From an uncultured Opitutia bacterium (GTDB lineage Bacteria > Verrucomicrobiota > Verrucomicrobiia > Opitutales > Opitutaceae), in assembly GCA_903862955.1 (NCBI GenBank), contig CAIPAH010000013.1:218049-282048 (forward strand): a stretch of DNA of 64,000 nt, written 5' to 3'. The notes beneath the pieces are model-generated. The model saw only the letters and a list, made by a program, of their open reading frames with translations. It was not told the DNA's origin and did no database searches. Each line of letters begins with the position of its first letter. Position 1 is the first letter of the stretch. Made by a program: the position numbers and the translations under genes. This document shows positions 44,147 to 53,398 of this stretch, one piece after another.

Positions 44147-45028
44147 TTATCGCCAGACGAACAAACCCGCGACGCCGGCGATCGCGAGGAGGGCGCCGAG
44201 ATAATACGTGGGCCGGGGGCGCGAGCCCTCGAGCTTGGCGGCGAACGGAATGGTGAGCAGCGGGGCGGCGGCGACGATGGGTTGGACGATGCCGGCGGGG
44301 GTGCTGCGCAACGCCCATTGGAAACAGGTCACGCCGAGCACGGGACCGGTGAGGGCATTGCCGATCACCCACGGCCACGCGCGGCCGGGCGGGGAAGGAT
44401 ACGGGCGGCGACGCCCGAACAGGGCGAGCAGGGCGATCGCGCCGAAGAGCAGGCCGCCGAGGCCGCGCTGGTAGGCGGCGGTGCCGGGATCGATGAGTTG
44501 ATGCGAGGCGGCGGCGAGCGCGAAGGCCTTGCGGCTGATGACGGCGCCCACGCCCTGGCCCACGGCGGAGAGCAAGGCCCACGCGAGACCCTCGGTCCAT
44601 TCAGCCTCGACGACGCGTGGCAGGCTGCGCGGCAGCAGGGCGACGAGGATACCGCCGAGCGTGGCGGCGACGCAGACCAGCTGGGTGGGCGGCAGGCGGG
44701 TGCCGAGCCAGAGCCACTCGACGACAAGGGCCACCACCGCGGAGCCACACTGCACGATGAGCGTGGAGAGATTCGAACCCAGACGCGGAAGCGATTGGAA
44801 CATGGCGACGCCGCCGAAGCCGAACCCCACTAGGCCGCCGAGGAAAAACCAACCGAAGCCGGCTCCGCTCACGCCCCGGCCCCACACGTGCGCCCAAAGT
44901 CCGAGCAGCACGACCGCGACGAGCAGCCGCCAAAAGTTTGCCTGCAGGCTGCCGAGCAGCATCGCAGCCCGCCGGGCAAAGACCGGCGTCACCGCGAAGC
45001 AGAGCAATGTGCCGAGAGCGCCGATCAT
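44147..45028 (-). CDS. EamA/DMT-superfamily transporter
   Basis: 293 residues, ten helices in two EamA repeats. Paralogue of the transporter at 33254-34165. The ATG at 45028 sits directly at the first helix. Located 65 bases downstream of the TonB-dependent receptor gene on the same strand, so read-through from the hydrogenase-receptor operon is possible but not shown. Substrate unknown. Confidence 0.88.
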   Translation of the reverse strand: MIGALGTLLCFAVTPVFARRAAMLLGSLQANFWRLLVAVVLLGLWAHVWGRGVSGAGFGWFFLGGLVGFGFGGVAMFQSLPRLGSNLSTLIVQCGSAVVALVVEWLWLGTRLPPTQLVCVAATLGGILVALLPRSLPRVVEAEWTEGLAWALLSAVGQGVGAVISRKAFALAAASHQLIDPGTAAYQRGLGGLLFGAIALLALFGRRRPYPSPPGRAWPWVIGNALTGPVLGVTCFQWALRSTPAGIVQPIVAAAPLLTIPFAAKLEGSRPRPTYYLGALLAIAGVAGLFVWR

Positions 45029-45093
45029 GGGACGGAGGCCGTCCGGGGCGGGCGGCGGAGAGATGAATTCATGTCAAGGGGCGGGGTTTCAAG

Positions 45094-47313
45094 TCAGGGC
45101 TTCCATTCCAGGCCGAGGAGGAAGGTGCGGCCGGTGCCGGGGAGGAAGATGCTGGTATTGGGCGGATCGCGCGCGACGTCGAGGACGCCGGCGGTGCTCG
45201 CGATGTAGGCGCGATCGAAAAGGTTGTGCACACTGGCAAACACGTGGACCCGTGGGTGGACCTGCCAGCCGACGCGCGCATCACCCAGCGCGTAGCCGCC
45301 ATATGTGAGCCGACCGGCGTGGTCCACGGGGATGGGGCCGACGGCCCAGGTCGAGCCGAGACCGGCGTAGAAGCCTTGGGGACTCTCGTAGAGCAGCTCG
45401 GCACTGCCGGTTTGCGGGGGCGCGCCGGCGAGGCGGTTGTTGCCGTAGATGGGATCGTCCTCGAACGTGAAGCGGCCGAGCGTCGACGCGACGGTCAGGC
45501 CCAGCCGGTGCGGGCCGGTGAGCAGGCGCCAGTGCAGCGACGCCTCGATGCCCTCGTGCAACGTGCGGGCGGCGTTGACCGCTCCCCGCGGCAGGCCGGA
45601 GGCGTCGGCGAGGCGAAGGATCTCGTTGCGCCACTCCGCGCGATAGACGGTGAGACTCCAGCTGAGCGCACCGGCGGAGCCCTGCGCGCCGGTCTCGAGC
45701 GTCACGGCGGATTGCGGCTGCAGCGGGTGGAGGGCGAGCGCGAGATGAGGATAAGCGCCTTGGACGGCGACGAGGTCGTCAAAGGTGGGCGGCTCGATGC
45801 CGCGGGAAACCGCGGCGTGGAGGGAGAATTGACTGTTGGGCGACCAGAGCACGGCGCCGCGAGGCGACACGTCGTCGAAGTCGAGCGAGGACGAGAGGCC
45901 CGGAGTCGGCGCGCGACCGGAGAGGTCACGGGTCCCGTGCAAGGCGGTGGCGCCGGCGCCGATCGCGACGGTGGGCGTCACCCAGACGATATCCTCGAGA
46001 TTGAGGGCGACGGTGTTGGCGCGGGCGGTGTAGGCTCCGAACTCGGCGCCGCGCTGGCTGAGGACGTTGAGGTAACGGTCGATGTCGTCCACCCCGGTGG
46101 TGAAGATCGCGCGGACGAGGAATTGGTGCTCCACGTCGCCGGTGCTGACGCGGCGGGCGAGGGTGGCATGGCCGGTGAGGGAGCGCGCGTCGAGTTCGGT
46201 TTCACCGTTCGGTTGCAGCTGATAGAAGTCGTCGTGCAGCCACTGCCCGGCGAGGCCGAGGGCCGCTTCGCCGTCGGTGGTGACGGTTTTCAACTGGGCG
46301 GCGGGGCGAACGATCCATGATTCCCGGCGGGGCTGGTCGCGGAGGACGGCGGCCGAGACGGAGTCCGGGCGGGCGTAGGCGTCGGCGAGGGTGAGCGGCC
46401 CGGGCACATCGTAGTCCAGCGTGGCGGCATACGTAGTGAGCTCGAGTTGAGCGGTGGGAGTAAGGTTGCGAAGGGCGGCGAGTTGGACAGCGGAGCGCTG
46501 CTGGCTGCTGTGCGCGCGTTCGCCATCGGATTCCTGGAACGAGGCTGCGGCAGAAACGGAGGCATGGTCGGTGAGCTGCGTGCGGAAGGTGCCGTCGTTG
46601 CCGCCCTCGACTTGGAGGACGACGCCCGGTGTGACGCCCGGGGCGAAGCTGGCGGCGTTGATGACGCCGCCGAGCACGGCGGGCGTGAGAGCCATGTGGA
46701 GGGTGCCGCGGTAGATCTCGACGCGGGGAAACAGCTGCGGGTCGAACAGCGCGGAGTTGAACGAACCGTCGGCGCGCGCGAGCGGCAGCCCGTCGGCGAG
46801 CAACGCGACGCCGCGGCTGGTCGGTGCGCTGTCGAGTCCGGAGCCGCGGATGGAAAGCCGCGGCGGCTCGAAGCCGCCGAAGCTGTCCTGCAGCATTACG
46901 CCGGGCACGCCGCGCAGGGCGGCGGCCAGCGTCGTGACGCCACGGCCGGACCAGTCGGAAGCCGTGACCACGGACGTCGGGCCGAGCGTGGAGGCAAAAT
47001 AATCGGCGCGGGCCGACTGCAGGGGACGTTCGAGGGATTCAGTGACGACCCACGGCGGGAGGACCACGGGTGGCTCGGCCTCAGTGGAAGGCGGGGCACC
47101 CGTGGAAACGTCATTTGTCCTCCGCGCAGGAGGTGCGACCGCGGATTCCGCGGCCCGGATTGGACGGACCGCAGTCAGGGAACCCAGGACCAGCAGGCTG
47201 GCCGAGACCCACGGAAGCCAGCGGCGGTGCGCGCCAGATCCGGCCGTTTTGCGGCTGAACCTGAGGCCGCGTGGAATGCCTTCGGGGAAGGGTGGTGAGC
47301 CGGGCGCGTTCAT
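45094..47313 (-). CDS. TonB-dependent outer-membrane receptor
   Basis: 739 residues. The N-terminus carries a signal (basic SRKTAGSGAHRR, hydrophobic WLPWVSASLLVLGSL, cut near IRAA). A probable TonB box VVLPPWVVTESL is followed by the plug domain (about 110-230: TTLAAALRGVPGVMLQDSFG, LSIRGSGLDSAPTSRGVALL, VEIYRGT) and a 22-strand-type barrel to the C-terminus, which ends in L-E-W-K-P rather than the usual Phe. Imports siderophores, cobalamin or other large ligands using TonB energy. The gene start overlaps the hydA1 stop by four bases (ATGA), so it is translationally coupled to the hydrogenase operon. An iron-related ligand is an attractive but unproven guess. Confidence 0.9.
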   Translation of the reverse strand: MNAPGSPPFPEGIPRGLRFSRKTAGSGAHRRWLPWVSASLLVLGSLTAVRPIRAAESAVAPPARRTNDVSTGAPPSTEAEPPVVLPPWVVTESLERPLQSARADYFASTLGPTSVVTASDWSGRGVTTLAAALRGVPGVMLQDSFGGFEPPRLSIRGSGLDSAPTSRGVALLADGLPLARADGSFNSALFDPQLFPRVEIYRGTLHMALTPAVLGGVINAASFAPGVTPGVVLQVEGGNDGTFRTQLTDHASVSAAASFQESDGERAHSSQQRSAVQLAALRNLTPTAQLELTTYAATLDYDVPGPLTLADAYARPDSVSAAVLRDQPRRESWIVRPAAQLKTVTTDGEAALGLAGQWLHDDFYQLQPNGETELDARSLTGHATLARRVSTGDVEHQFLVRAIFTTGVDDIDRYLNVLSQRGAEFGAYTARANTVALNLEDIVWVTPTVAIGAGATALHGTRDLSGRAPTPGLSSSLDFDDVSPRGAVLWSPNSQFSLHAAVSRGIEPPTFDDLVAVQGAYPHLALALHPLQPQSAVTLETGAQGSAGALSWSLTVYRAEWRNEILRLADASGLPRGAVNAARTLHEGIEASLHWRLLTGPHRLGLTVASTLGRFTFEDDPIYGNNRLAGAPPQTGSAELLYESPQGFYAGLGSTWAVGPIPVDHAGRLTYGGYALGDARVGWQVHPRVHVFASVHNLFDRAYIASTAGVLDVARDPPNTSIFLPGTGRTFLLGLEWKP

Positions 47314-49085
47314 GGTGTCGTGGTGACGCCGGGCGTGGCGGGAGGCGTGGCTTCAACGGGGAAGCGCGGAACGTAGCAGGTGTGGAGGAGCTTGTGGGCG
47401 CGTTTGCCGCCGATTTCGCCGAGGTGGCGGGTGTAGACCTCGTTGACGAAGTGGTTCTCCTGCGACTTGTGCAGGTCGAGGTTCTTGTCGACGTCGTAGA
47501 TGCCCCGCGTGCGGAGGCGGCGGACGTCGGCGTTGCGGGAAACCGGCTGGCCGGCGCCGCCGATGCAGCCGCCCGGGCAGGCCATGACCTCGATGAGGTC
47601 GAGGTCGGTCTTTCCGCGGCGGACCTTGTCGGCGAGCGTGCGCGCATTTTTCAGCCCGTGCACGACGGCGAGCTTCAACACCTGGCCGCCAATCTCGACG
47701 GTGGCGAGACGCAGGCCGTCCTCGCCGCGCACGGCGTGGAAGTCGGGGCTGCGGAGGGTTTCGCCGCTGACCTTTTCCGCGGCGTAGCGCAGGACGGCTT
47801 CACTGACGCCGCCGGAATTGCCGAAGAGGACGCCGGCGCCCGTCTTGAAGCCCATGGGCATGTCGTAGGATTCCGGCTTCAGTTTGTCGTAGCGCAGGCC
47901 GGCTTCGATGATCATGCGGGCGAGTTCCTGCGTGGTGAGCACGTGGTCGACATCGGGGGAGCCATCGTGGGTGAACTCGGGGCGCTTGGCCTCGAATTTC
48001 TTCGCGGTGCAAGGCATGACGGAGACGACGACGATGTCCTTGCGCTCGCGGTTGATCTCCGCGGGCAGGAGCTCCTTGCAGAGGGCGCCGAGCATCTGCT
48101 GGGGCGACCGGCAGGTGGAGAGTTGCGGGAGCAGGTCGGGAAAATACTGTTCCGCGAACTTGACCCAGCCCGGGCAGCAGCTGGTGAACTGGGGCAGGTT
48201 TTCATTCTTGGCCTTGCGGCGCAGGAATTCGTTGGCCTCCTCGAGGACGGTGAGGTCGGCGGCGAAGGAGGTGTCGTAGACACGTTCGAAGCCGAGGCGC
48301 TTGAGCGCCGCGACCATCTGGCCGCTGGTGACAACGCCGGGCTCGAGGCCGAACTCCTCGCCGAGGGCGACGCGGACCGCCGGGGCGACCTGCGCGACGA
48401 CAAACTTCGTCGGGTCGTTGAGGGCGCGCCAGACCTCGTCGATCTCGGGGCGCGGCGTGAGGGCGCCGGTCGTGCAGACGGCGGCGCACTGGCCGCAGTT
48501 GATGCATTCGCCGTCGCCGAGGCCCTGCCCGAAGGCGGGAAGCACGGCGGCATCATGGCCGCGATAGGCGAAGTCGATGGCCCCGACGCTTTGAACCTCG
48601 GCGCAGAAGCGGACGCAGTCGCCGCAGAGGATGCACTTGTTGGGATCGCGGATAAGGGCGACGGAGGAGTAGTCGAGGGGTTCGGGCTCGTGGACGCGCT
48701 TGAAGCGGACGCGGTCGACGCCGAGCTGCCGGGCGACGGACTTGAGCTGGCACGAATTGCTCTTGAGGCAGGTCGGGCACTGCTGGTCGTGGTTGGCGAG
48801 GAGGAGTTCGATGGAGATCTTGCGGATCTCGCGAATTTCCTCGGTGTGGGTCCGGACCTTGAGGCCGGCTTCGGGCGGGGTGGAGCAGGCGCTCTGGATG
48901 CCGCGGCCCTCGATTTCGACGAGACAGAGCCGGCAGGCTCCATAGACGCTGAGGTCGGAGTGATAGCAGAACGTCGGCAGCTCGATGTCGGCCTTGCGGA
49001 TCAGCTCGAGGAGGTTGCGCTCGCCGTTGATGGCGACGTCGAGGCCGTCGATGTTGAGGGTCTTGGTGGGGACGGAAGTGGTCAT
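47310..49085 (-). CDS. hydA: [FeFe]-hydrogenase catalytic subunit (set 1)
   Basis: 591 residues from ATG 49085. Reduces protons or oxidises H2 at the H-cluster. N-terminal [2Fe-2S] domain (C residues in FCYHSDLSVYGACRLC), His-ligated [4Fe-4S] (H-x3-C-x2-C-x5-C in HDQQCPTCLKSNSC), two [4Fe-4S] of ferredoxin type (CILCGDCVRFC, CINCGQCAAVC), and H-cluster motifs L1 TSCCPGW (near 301), L2 MPCTAKKFEAKRPE and L3 CPGGCIGGAGQP. C-terminus has HKLLHTCYV. Length and order match the HydA/HndD type of trimeric NAD-linked enzymes. Sixth gene of the operon; 46 bases after hydB1. Confidence 0.97.
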   Translation of the reverse strand: MTTSVPTKTLNIDGLDVAINGERNLLELIRKADIELPTFCYHSDLSVYGACRLCLVEIEGRGIQSACSTPPEAGLKVRTHTEEIREIRKISIELLLANHDQQCPTCLKSNSCQLKSVARQLGVDRVRFKRVHEPEPLDYSSVALIRDPNKCILCGDCVRFCAEVQSVGAIDFAYRGHDAAVLPAFGQGLGDGECINCGQCAAVCTTGALTPRPEIDEVWRALNDPTKFVVAQVAPAVRVALGEEFGLEPGVVTSGQMVAALKRLGFERVYDTSFAADLTVLEEANEFLRRKAKNENLPQFTSCCPGWVKFAEQYFPDLLPQLSTCRSPQQMLGALCKELLPAEINRERKDIVVVSVMPCTAKKFEAKRPEFTHDGSPDVDHVLTTQELARMIIEAGLRYDKLKPESYDMPMGFKTGAGVLFGNSGGVSEAVLRYAAEKVSGETLRSPDFHAVRGEDGLRLATVEIGGQVLKLAVVHGLKNARTLADKVRRGKTDLDLIEVMACPGGCIGGAGQPVSRNADVRRLRTRGIYDVDKNLDLHKSQENHFVNEVYTRHLGEIGGKRAHKLLHTCYVPRFPVEATPPATPGVTTTP

Positions 49086-49131
49086 GGGAAGGGCGGAAAA
49101 CCGCGGGAGATGGGTGGAGGGAGCCGGGTGG

Positions 49132-51015
49132 TCAGACGCCGACGACGGCGTCGAACTTGCAGGTGTCGGCGCAGGTGCCACAGGCGGTGCACTTGGCCGG
49201 GTCGATCACGTGGGCCTGTTTGCGGTCGCCGGTGATGGCGCCGACCGGGCACTTTTTCTGGCAGGCCTGGCAGCCCTTGCACTTGTCAGCGTCGATGGAC
49301 GGCTTGGCGAGCGCCTTGCACTGCCCGGTGGGGCAGCACTTGTGGAACACGTGGGCGTCATATTCGGCGCGGAAGTAGCGCAGGGTGGTGAGGACGGGAT
49401 TGGGCGCGGACTTGCCGAGGCCGCAGAGCGAGCCCTTCTGCACGGCGTGCGCGAGTTTCTCGAGCAGCACGAGGGTCTCGCCGGTGGCGCGGCCCGCGAT
49501 GATGTCGTCGAGGAGCGTGAGCATCTGGCGTGTGCCTTCGCGGCAGAGGACGCATTTGCCGCAGCTTTCCCGCTGGGTGAAATCCATGAAGAACCGCGCG
49601 ATGCTGACCATGCAGGTCTTCTGGTTCATTGCGACGAGCCCGCCGGACCCGATCATGGCGCCGACGCTGCGGAGCGAGTCGTAGTCGAGGGGCAGATCGA
49701 GATGATCCGCGGTGAGGCAGCCGCCGGACGGCCCGCCGATCTGGACGGCCTTGAAGTTGTTGGGCCCGATGCGACCGCGGCGGTCGGTGATCCCGCCACC
49801 GATCTGGATGACGATTTCGCGGAGCGTGGTGCCGAAGGGCACCTCGATCAGGCCGGTGTTGGCGACGTGGCCGGTGAGGGCGAACGTCTTGGTGCCCGGC
49901 GACTGGGCGGTGCCGAGTTTCCGGAAGGATTCGGCGCCCTCGTTGATGATGCGGACGCAATGGGCCAGCGTCTCGACATTGTTGATGATCGTGGGCTTGC
50001 CCCAGAGCCCGCTTTGCGCCGGGAAGGGCGGCTTGGGCCGCGGCATGCCGCGGTGGCCCTCGATGGACGCGATCATGGCCGTCTCCTCGCCGCAGACGAA
50101 AGCCCCGGCGCCCTCGAGAACTTCGCAGGTGAACGTCTGGCCGGAGCCGAAGGCGTTGGTGCCGAGGAAACCGAGCCGCTGGGCGTCCTTCACCGCCTGC
50201 TTCATGCGGGCGACGGCGAGGGGATATTCCGTGCGGACGTAGATCAAGGTCTCGTCGGCGCCGATGGCGCGCGCGGCGATCATGAGTCCCTCGAGGACGG
50301 AGTGCGGGTTGCCCTCCATCACGCTGCGGTTCATGAACGCGCCGGGATCGCCCTCGTCGGCGTTGCAGATCACATATTTCTTGGCGCTCCGCTGGGTGCG
50401 GGCCGCCTCCCATTTCCGCCCGGTGGGAAAGCCCCCGCCCCCGCGTCCGCGCAGGCCCGACTGCAGGATTTCGCGGCAGATACCCTCGGGGGTCATGGCG
50501 GTGATGGCTTTGCGGGCGGCGGTGTAGCCGCCGTGCGTGAGGTATTCCTCGACGCTGGCGGGGTCGATGGTGCCGCATTCCCGGAGGACGAAACGCTGCT
50601 GGCGCTGATAGAACGGAATCTCGGCGACGCCCTGGCAGGGCTTTTTGGTGCCGGGGTCGACGTAGAGCAGGCGCTTCACGATGTCGTGGCCGACGAGGGT
50701 GGACGCGACGATTTCCGGGACATCGGCGAGGCGGACCTTCGTGTAGAGGATGCCCTCGGGCAGGATCGTGACGAGCGGGCCCATCTGGCAGAAACCCTGG
50801 CAGCCGCTCTGGTTGAGGCGGAGCGGGGCGCCGGGCTGGTCGCTTTCCTCGGCCTTGAACTCGGTCGTGGCCGCGATGCCGGCGGCCTTGATCTGGTCGG
50901 TGAAGGCCTGGAAGACGGGATAGGCGCCATTGGCGACGCAACCGGTGCCGGCGCAGACGATGACCCGGCGGCGGCCAATGGCGGGGAGGGCGGATTCAGT
51001 GGAGGGTCCGATCAT
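49132..51015 (-). CDS. hydB: [FeFe]-hydrogenase diaphorase subunit HydB (set 1)
   Basis: 627 residues. N-terminal thioredoxin-like [2Fe-2S] domain with C21, C26, C72 and C76; NuoF-like core with NAD(H)/FMN motifs GRGGGGFPTGRKW and NADEGDPGAFMNR; [4Fe-4S] site ESCGKCVLCREG ... SLCGLG; a Cys-rich hinge (HKCCPTGQCKAL); and a C-terminal 2x[4Fe-4S] domain (CKGCQACQKKC, CTACGTCADTC). This is the complete HydB architecture of electron-bifurcating trimeric hydrogenases, linking H2 with NADH and ferredoxin. Its start overlaps the hydC1 stop (ATGA). Confidence 0.96.
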   Translation of the reverse strand: MIGPSTESALPAIGRRRVIVCAGTGCVANGAYPVFQAFTDQIKAAGIAATTEFKAEESDQPGAPLRLNQSGCQGFCQMGPLVTILPEGILYTKVRLADVPEIVASTLVGHDIVKRLLYVDPGTKKPCQGVAEIPFYQRQQRFVLRECGTIDPASVEEYLTHGGYTAARKAITAMTPEGICREILQSGLRGRGGGGFPTGRKWEAARTQRSAKKYVICNADEGDPGAFMNRSVMEGNPHSVLEGLMIAARAIGADETLIYVRTEYPLAVARMKQAVKDAQRLGFLGTNAFGSGQTFTCEVLEGAGAFVCGEETAMIASIEGHRGMPRPKPPFPAQSGLWGKPTIINNVETLAHCVRIINEGAESFRKLGTAQSPGTKTFALTGHVANTGLIEVPFGTTLREIVIQIGGGITDRRGRIGPNNFKAVQIGGPSGGCLTADHLDLPLDYDSLRSVGAMIGSGGLVAMNQKTCMVSIARFFMDFTQRESCGKCVLCREGTRQMLTLLDDIIAGRATGETLVLLEKLAHAVQKGSLCGLGKSAPNPVLTTLRYFRAEYDAHVFHKCCPTGQCKALAKPSIDADKCKGCQACQKKCPVGAITGDRKQAHVIDPAKCTACGTCADTCKFDAVVGV

Positions 51016-51593
51016 GGTGAGGGTTCCTTTCTTTCCTGCTCGCGGACGGATTCGAGGACCGCGAGGGCCTTTTCGGGAGTCATGGCACCGTAAACCTGGT
51101 CATCGACGACCAGGACGGGGGCGAGGCCACACGCGCCGAGGCAGGCGACGGTCTCGACGGTGAACAGGAGATCGCGCGTGGTCGGCTGGGCTTCAGTGAC
51201 GCCGAGCCGGAAGCGGATCGCGTCGAGGATTGGGACGGAGTCCTTGACGTGGCAGGCGGTGCCGTCGCAGAGCCGCACGAGGTGTTTCCCCTTCGGCTTG
51301 ATCGCGAAGTGCGCGTAGAACGTGGCCACGCCGAACACGCGCGCGGGGGCGATGTTGAGGGACCGCGCGACGTAGGACAGGATGTCGGGCGGCAGATACC
51401 GGTATTCTTCCTGCACCTCCTGGAGAATCGGCACGAGTCGCGCGGGTTTGCGGCCGTGTCGCTCGATGATGAGGGCGACCTTCGGGAAGGGAGCTGGGGC
51501 GAGGCTGTTCTTGGTGCTGGGCTTGGACAAGGGGGCGGAAGCGGGGGCGGCTTCCGGTTGGCCTTGGGTTTCGAGGTTCAGGTTGGATATCAT
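51012..51593 (-). CDS. hydC: [FeFe]-hydrogenase NuoE-like subunit HydC (set 1)
   Basis: 193 residues. The first 35 residues are a low-complexity Pro/Ala/Ser tail. NuoE-like helical domain (VPILQEVQEEYRYLPPDILSYVARSLNI) and thioredoxin-like [2Fe-2S] domain with C-x4-C in LCDGTACHVKDS and C-x3-C in VACLGACGLAP. Passes electrons between HydB and HydA. Starts 59 bases after the hydA2 stop, a possible internal promoter or RNA-processing site, though no motif is clear. Confidence 0.95.
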   Translation of the reverse strand: MISNLNLETQGQPEAAPASAPLSKPSTKNSLAPAPFPKVALIIERHGRKPARLVPILQEVQEEYRYLPPDILSYVARSLNIAPARVFGVATFYAHFAIKPKGKHLVRLCDGTACHVKDSVPILDAIRFRLGVTEAQPTTRDLLFTVETVACLGACGLAPVLVVDDQVYGAMTPEKALAVLESVREQERKEPSP

Positions 51594-51652
51594 TACGGCA
51601 TGTCGGTGGGTTCGCGCGTCCTCGGAGGCCGGTGACGCAGCGAGTTGCAGGT

Positions 51653-53398
51653 TTATCGCTTATAAAGGGGGCGTGCGGTATAGCGGGTGTGGAGCAGCTC
51701 GTGGGCGCGGGGCCCGAGCGGTTTGCCGAGGAAGTCCTCGTAAAGGCGGATGACCTCCGGGTTCTCGTGGGAGTGGCGGATGGTGCGATCGGCGTCGTCC
51801 TGATACATGCCCGCGATGCGCAGCTTGCGCCGCTCGTTGTCGACGCCGTAGGGCTGGCCGCCGCCGCCGATGCAGCCGCCGGGGCAGGCCATGACCTCGA
51901 TGAAATGATAGGGCGTCTCGAGGCCGCGCTGGCGCGCGTCGCGGACGCGGTCGAGGACCTTCTCGACGTTGGCGAGGCCGTGGGCGACGGCGACGCGGAC
52001 CTTGGCGCCGCCGACATCGATCTGGCCCTCCTTGACGCCGGCGAGGCCACGGACGGACTCGACCTCGATCTTGGCGAGCTTTTTGCCCGTGGCGTAGAAA
52101 TAAGCGGTGCGGAGCGCGGCCTCCATGACACCGCCGGTGGCGCCGAAGATGGTGCCGGCGCCGGAATATTCGCCGAGGATCGAGTCGGGGTCGCCGTCCG
52201 CCAGATTGAGGAAGTCGATGCCGGACTGCTTGAGCATGCGGGCGAGTTCGCGGGTGGTGAGGGCGACGTCGACGTCCTTGTGGCCGGACGCATACATCTC
52301 CTCGGTGCGCGAGAGCTCATACTTCTTGGCCGTGCAGGGCATGATGGAGACCATGAAGATCTTCGCCGGGTCGAGCTTGAGCCGCTCGGCGTAGTAGGTC
52401 TTGGCGAGGACGCCGAGCATCTGCTGCGGGGACTTGGCGGTGGAGAAGTTGTCGATGAAGTCGTAGTGGTTCTTCTCCATGAAGTCGGTCCACGACGGGC
52501 AGCACGACGTGATGAGCGGCAGCGGGCCGCGCTGGTGCACGAAGCGCTCGATGAACTCACTGGCCTCCTCGACGATGGTGACATCGGCGGAGAAGTTGGT
52601 GTCGAACACGGCCTTGAACCCGAGCCGGCGGAGGGCGGCGTAGAGTTTGCGGGTGAGGTTGGTGCCCGGGGGCAGGCCGAACGCCTCGCCGACGGTGACG
52701 CGCACGGACGGGGCGATCTGGACGACGCAGATCTTTTCCGGGTCGTGGAGCGCCTCCCAGACGGAGGGCGTCTCGTCGTTTTCCACGATGGCGCCGGTGG
52801 GGCAGTGCGCGGAGCACTGGCCACATTTCACGCAAGGGGATTCGGCGAGGGTGATGTCACCGGCGGGCGCCATGCGGGTGTTGATGCCGCGGTCGAGCAG
52901 GGAGAGGGCCCAGACGTTCTGGACATCCTGGCAGACCTGCACGCAGCGCCCGCATTTGATGCACTTGGTGAAGTCGAGGATGATGGAGCCAGTGGAGGTG
53001 TCGGGCGGGACGTCCTTGACGTAGCGCTTGATGGACTCGAGCGGGATGTTGAAGTCCGCGGCGAGCGTCTGCAGCTCGCACTCGCCGTTGCGTCCGCAGG
53101 TGAGGCAGGCCTGCGGGTGATTGGACAGGATGAGCTCGAGCGTGGAGCGCCGCACCTCGACGATCTCGCGATCGTGGGTGGTGATTTCCATGCCGTCCTC
53201 GAGGGGCGTGCAGCACGCGCGGATGAGCTTGTTGCCACCCTTGTTGCGGACGATGCAGATGCCGCAGGAAGCGGTGGGCAGGAGGTCCCGGTGCTTGCAG
53301 AGCGTGGGGATGTTCACCTGGACGCGCCGGGCGGCGTCGAGAATGGAGGTGCCCGGCGGAACCTGGACTTCGATTTGGTTGATGCGGGCGGTGATCAT
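51653..53398 (-). CDS. hydA: [FeFe]-hydrogenase catalytic subunit (set 2)
   Basis: 581 residues from ATG 53398. Same layout as set 1: N-terminal [2Fe-2S] (LCKHRDLLPTASCGIC), His-ligated cluster (HPQACLTCGRNGEC), two ferredoxin-type clusters (CIKCGRCVQVC, CVKCGQCSAHC), and H-cluster motifs TSCCPSW (near 296), MPCTAKKYELSRTEE and CPGGCIGGGGQP. C-terminus has HELLHTRYTARP. L2 differs from set 1 after MPCTAKK, so the two HydA are clearly diverged, not a recent duplicate. Start overlaps the hydB2 stop (ATGA). Confidence 0.97.
   Translation of the reverse strand: MITARINQIEVQVPPGTSILDAARRVQVNIPTLCKHRDLLPTASCGICIVRNKGGNKLIRACCTPLEDGMEITTHDREIVEVRRSTLELILSNHPQACLTCGRNGECELQTLAADFNIPLESIKRYVKDVPPDTSTGSIILDFTKCIKCGRCVQVCQDVQNVWALSLLDRGINTRMAPAGDITLAESPCVKCGQCSAHCPTGAIVENDETPSVWEALHDPEKICVVQIAPSVRVTVGEAFGLPPGTNLTRKLYAALRRLGFKAVFDTNFSADVTIVEEASEFIERFVHQRGPLPLITSCCPSWTDFMEKNHYDFIDNFSTAKSPQQMLGVLAKTYYAERLKLDPAKIFMVSIMPCTAKKYELSRTEEMYASGHKDVDVALTTRELARMLKQSGIDFLNLADGDPDSILGEYSGAGTIFGATGGVMEAALRTAYFYATGKKLAKIEVESVRGLAGVKEGQIDVGGAKVRVAVAHGLANVEKVLDRVRDARQRGLETPYHFIEVMACPGGCIGGGGQPYGVDNERRKLRIAGMYQDDADRTIRHSHENPEVIRLYEDFLGKPLGPRAHELLHTRYTARPLYKR

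Noticed and set aside
43109..44833. 574-residue plus-strand open frame
   Set aside because: Antisense to the aldo/keto reductase and an EamA transporter; no recognisable domain.
48985..51093. 702-residue plus-strand open frame
   Set aside because: Antisense to hydB1 and the start of hydA1, both of which have full motif support; its translation is Gly/Ala/Asp-rich filler.
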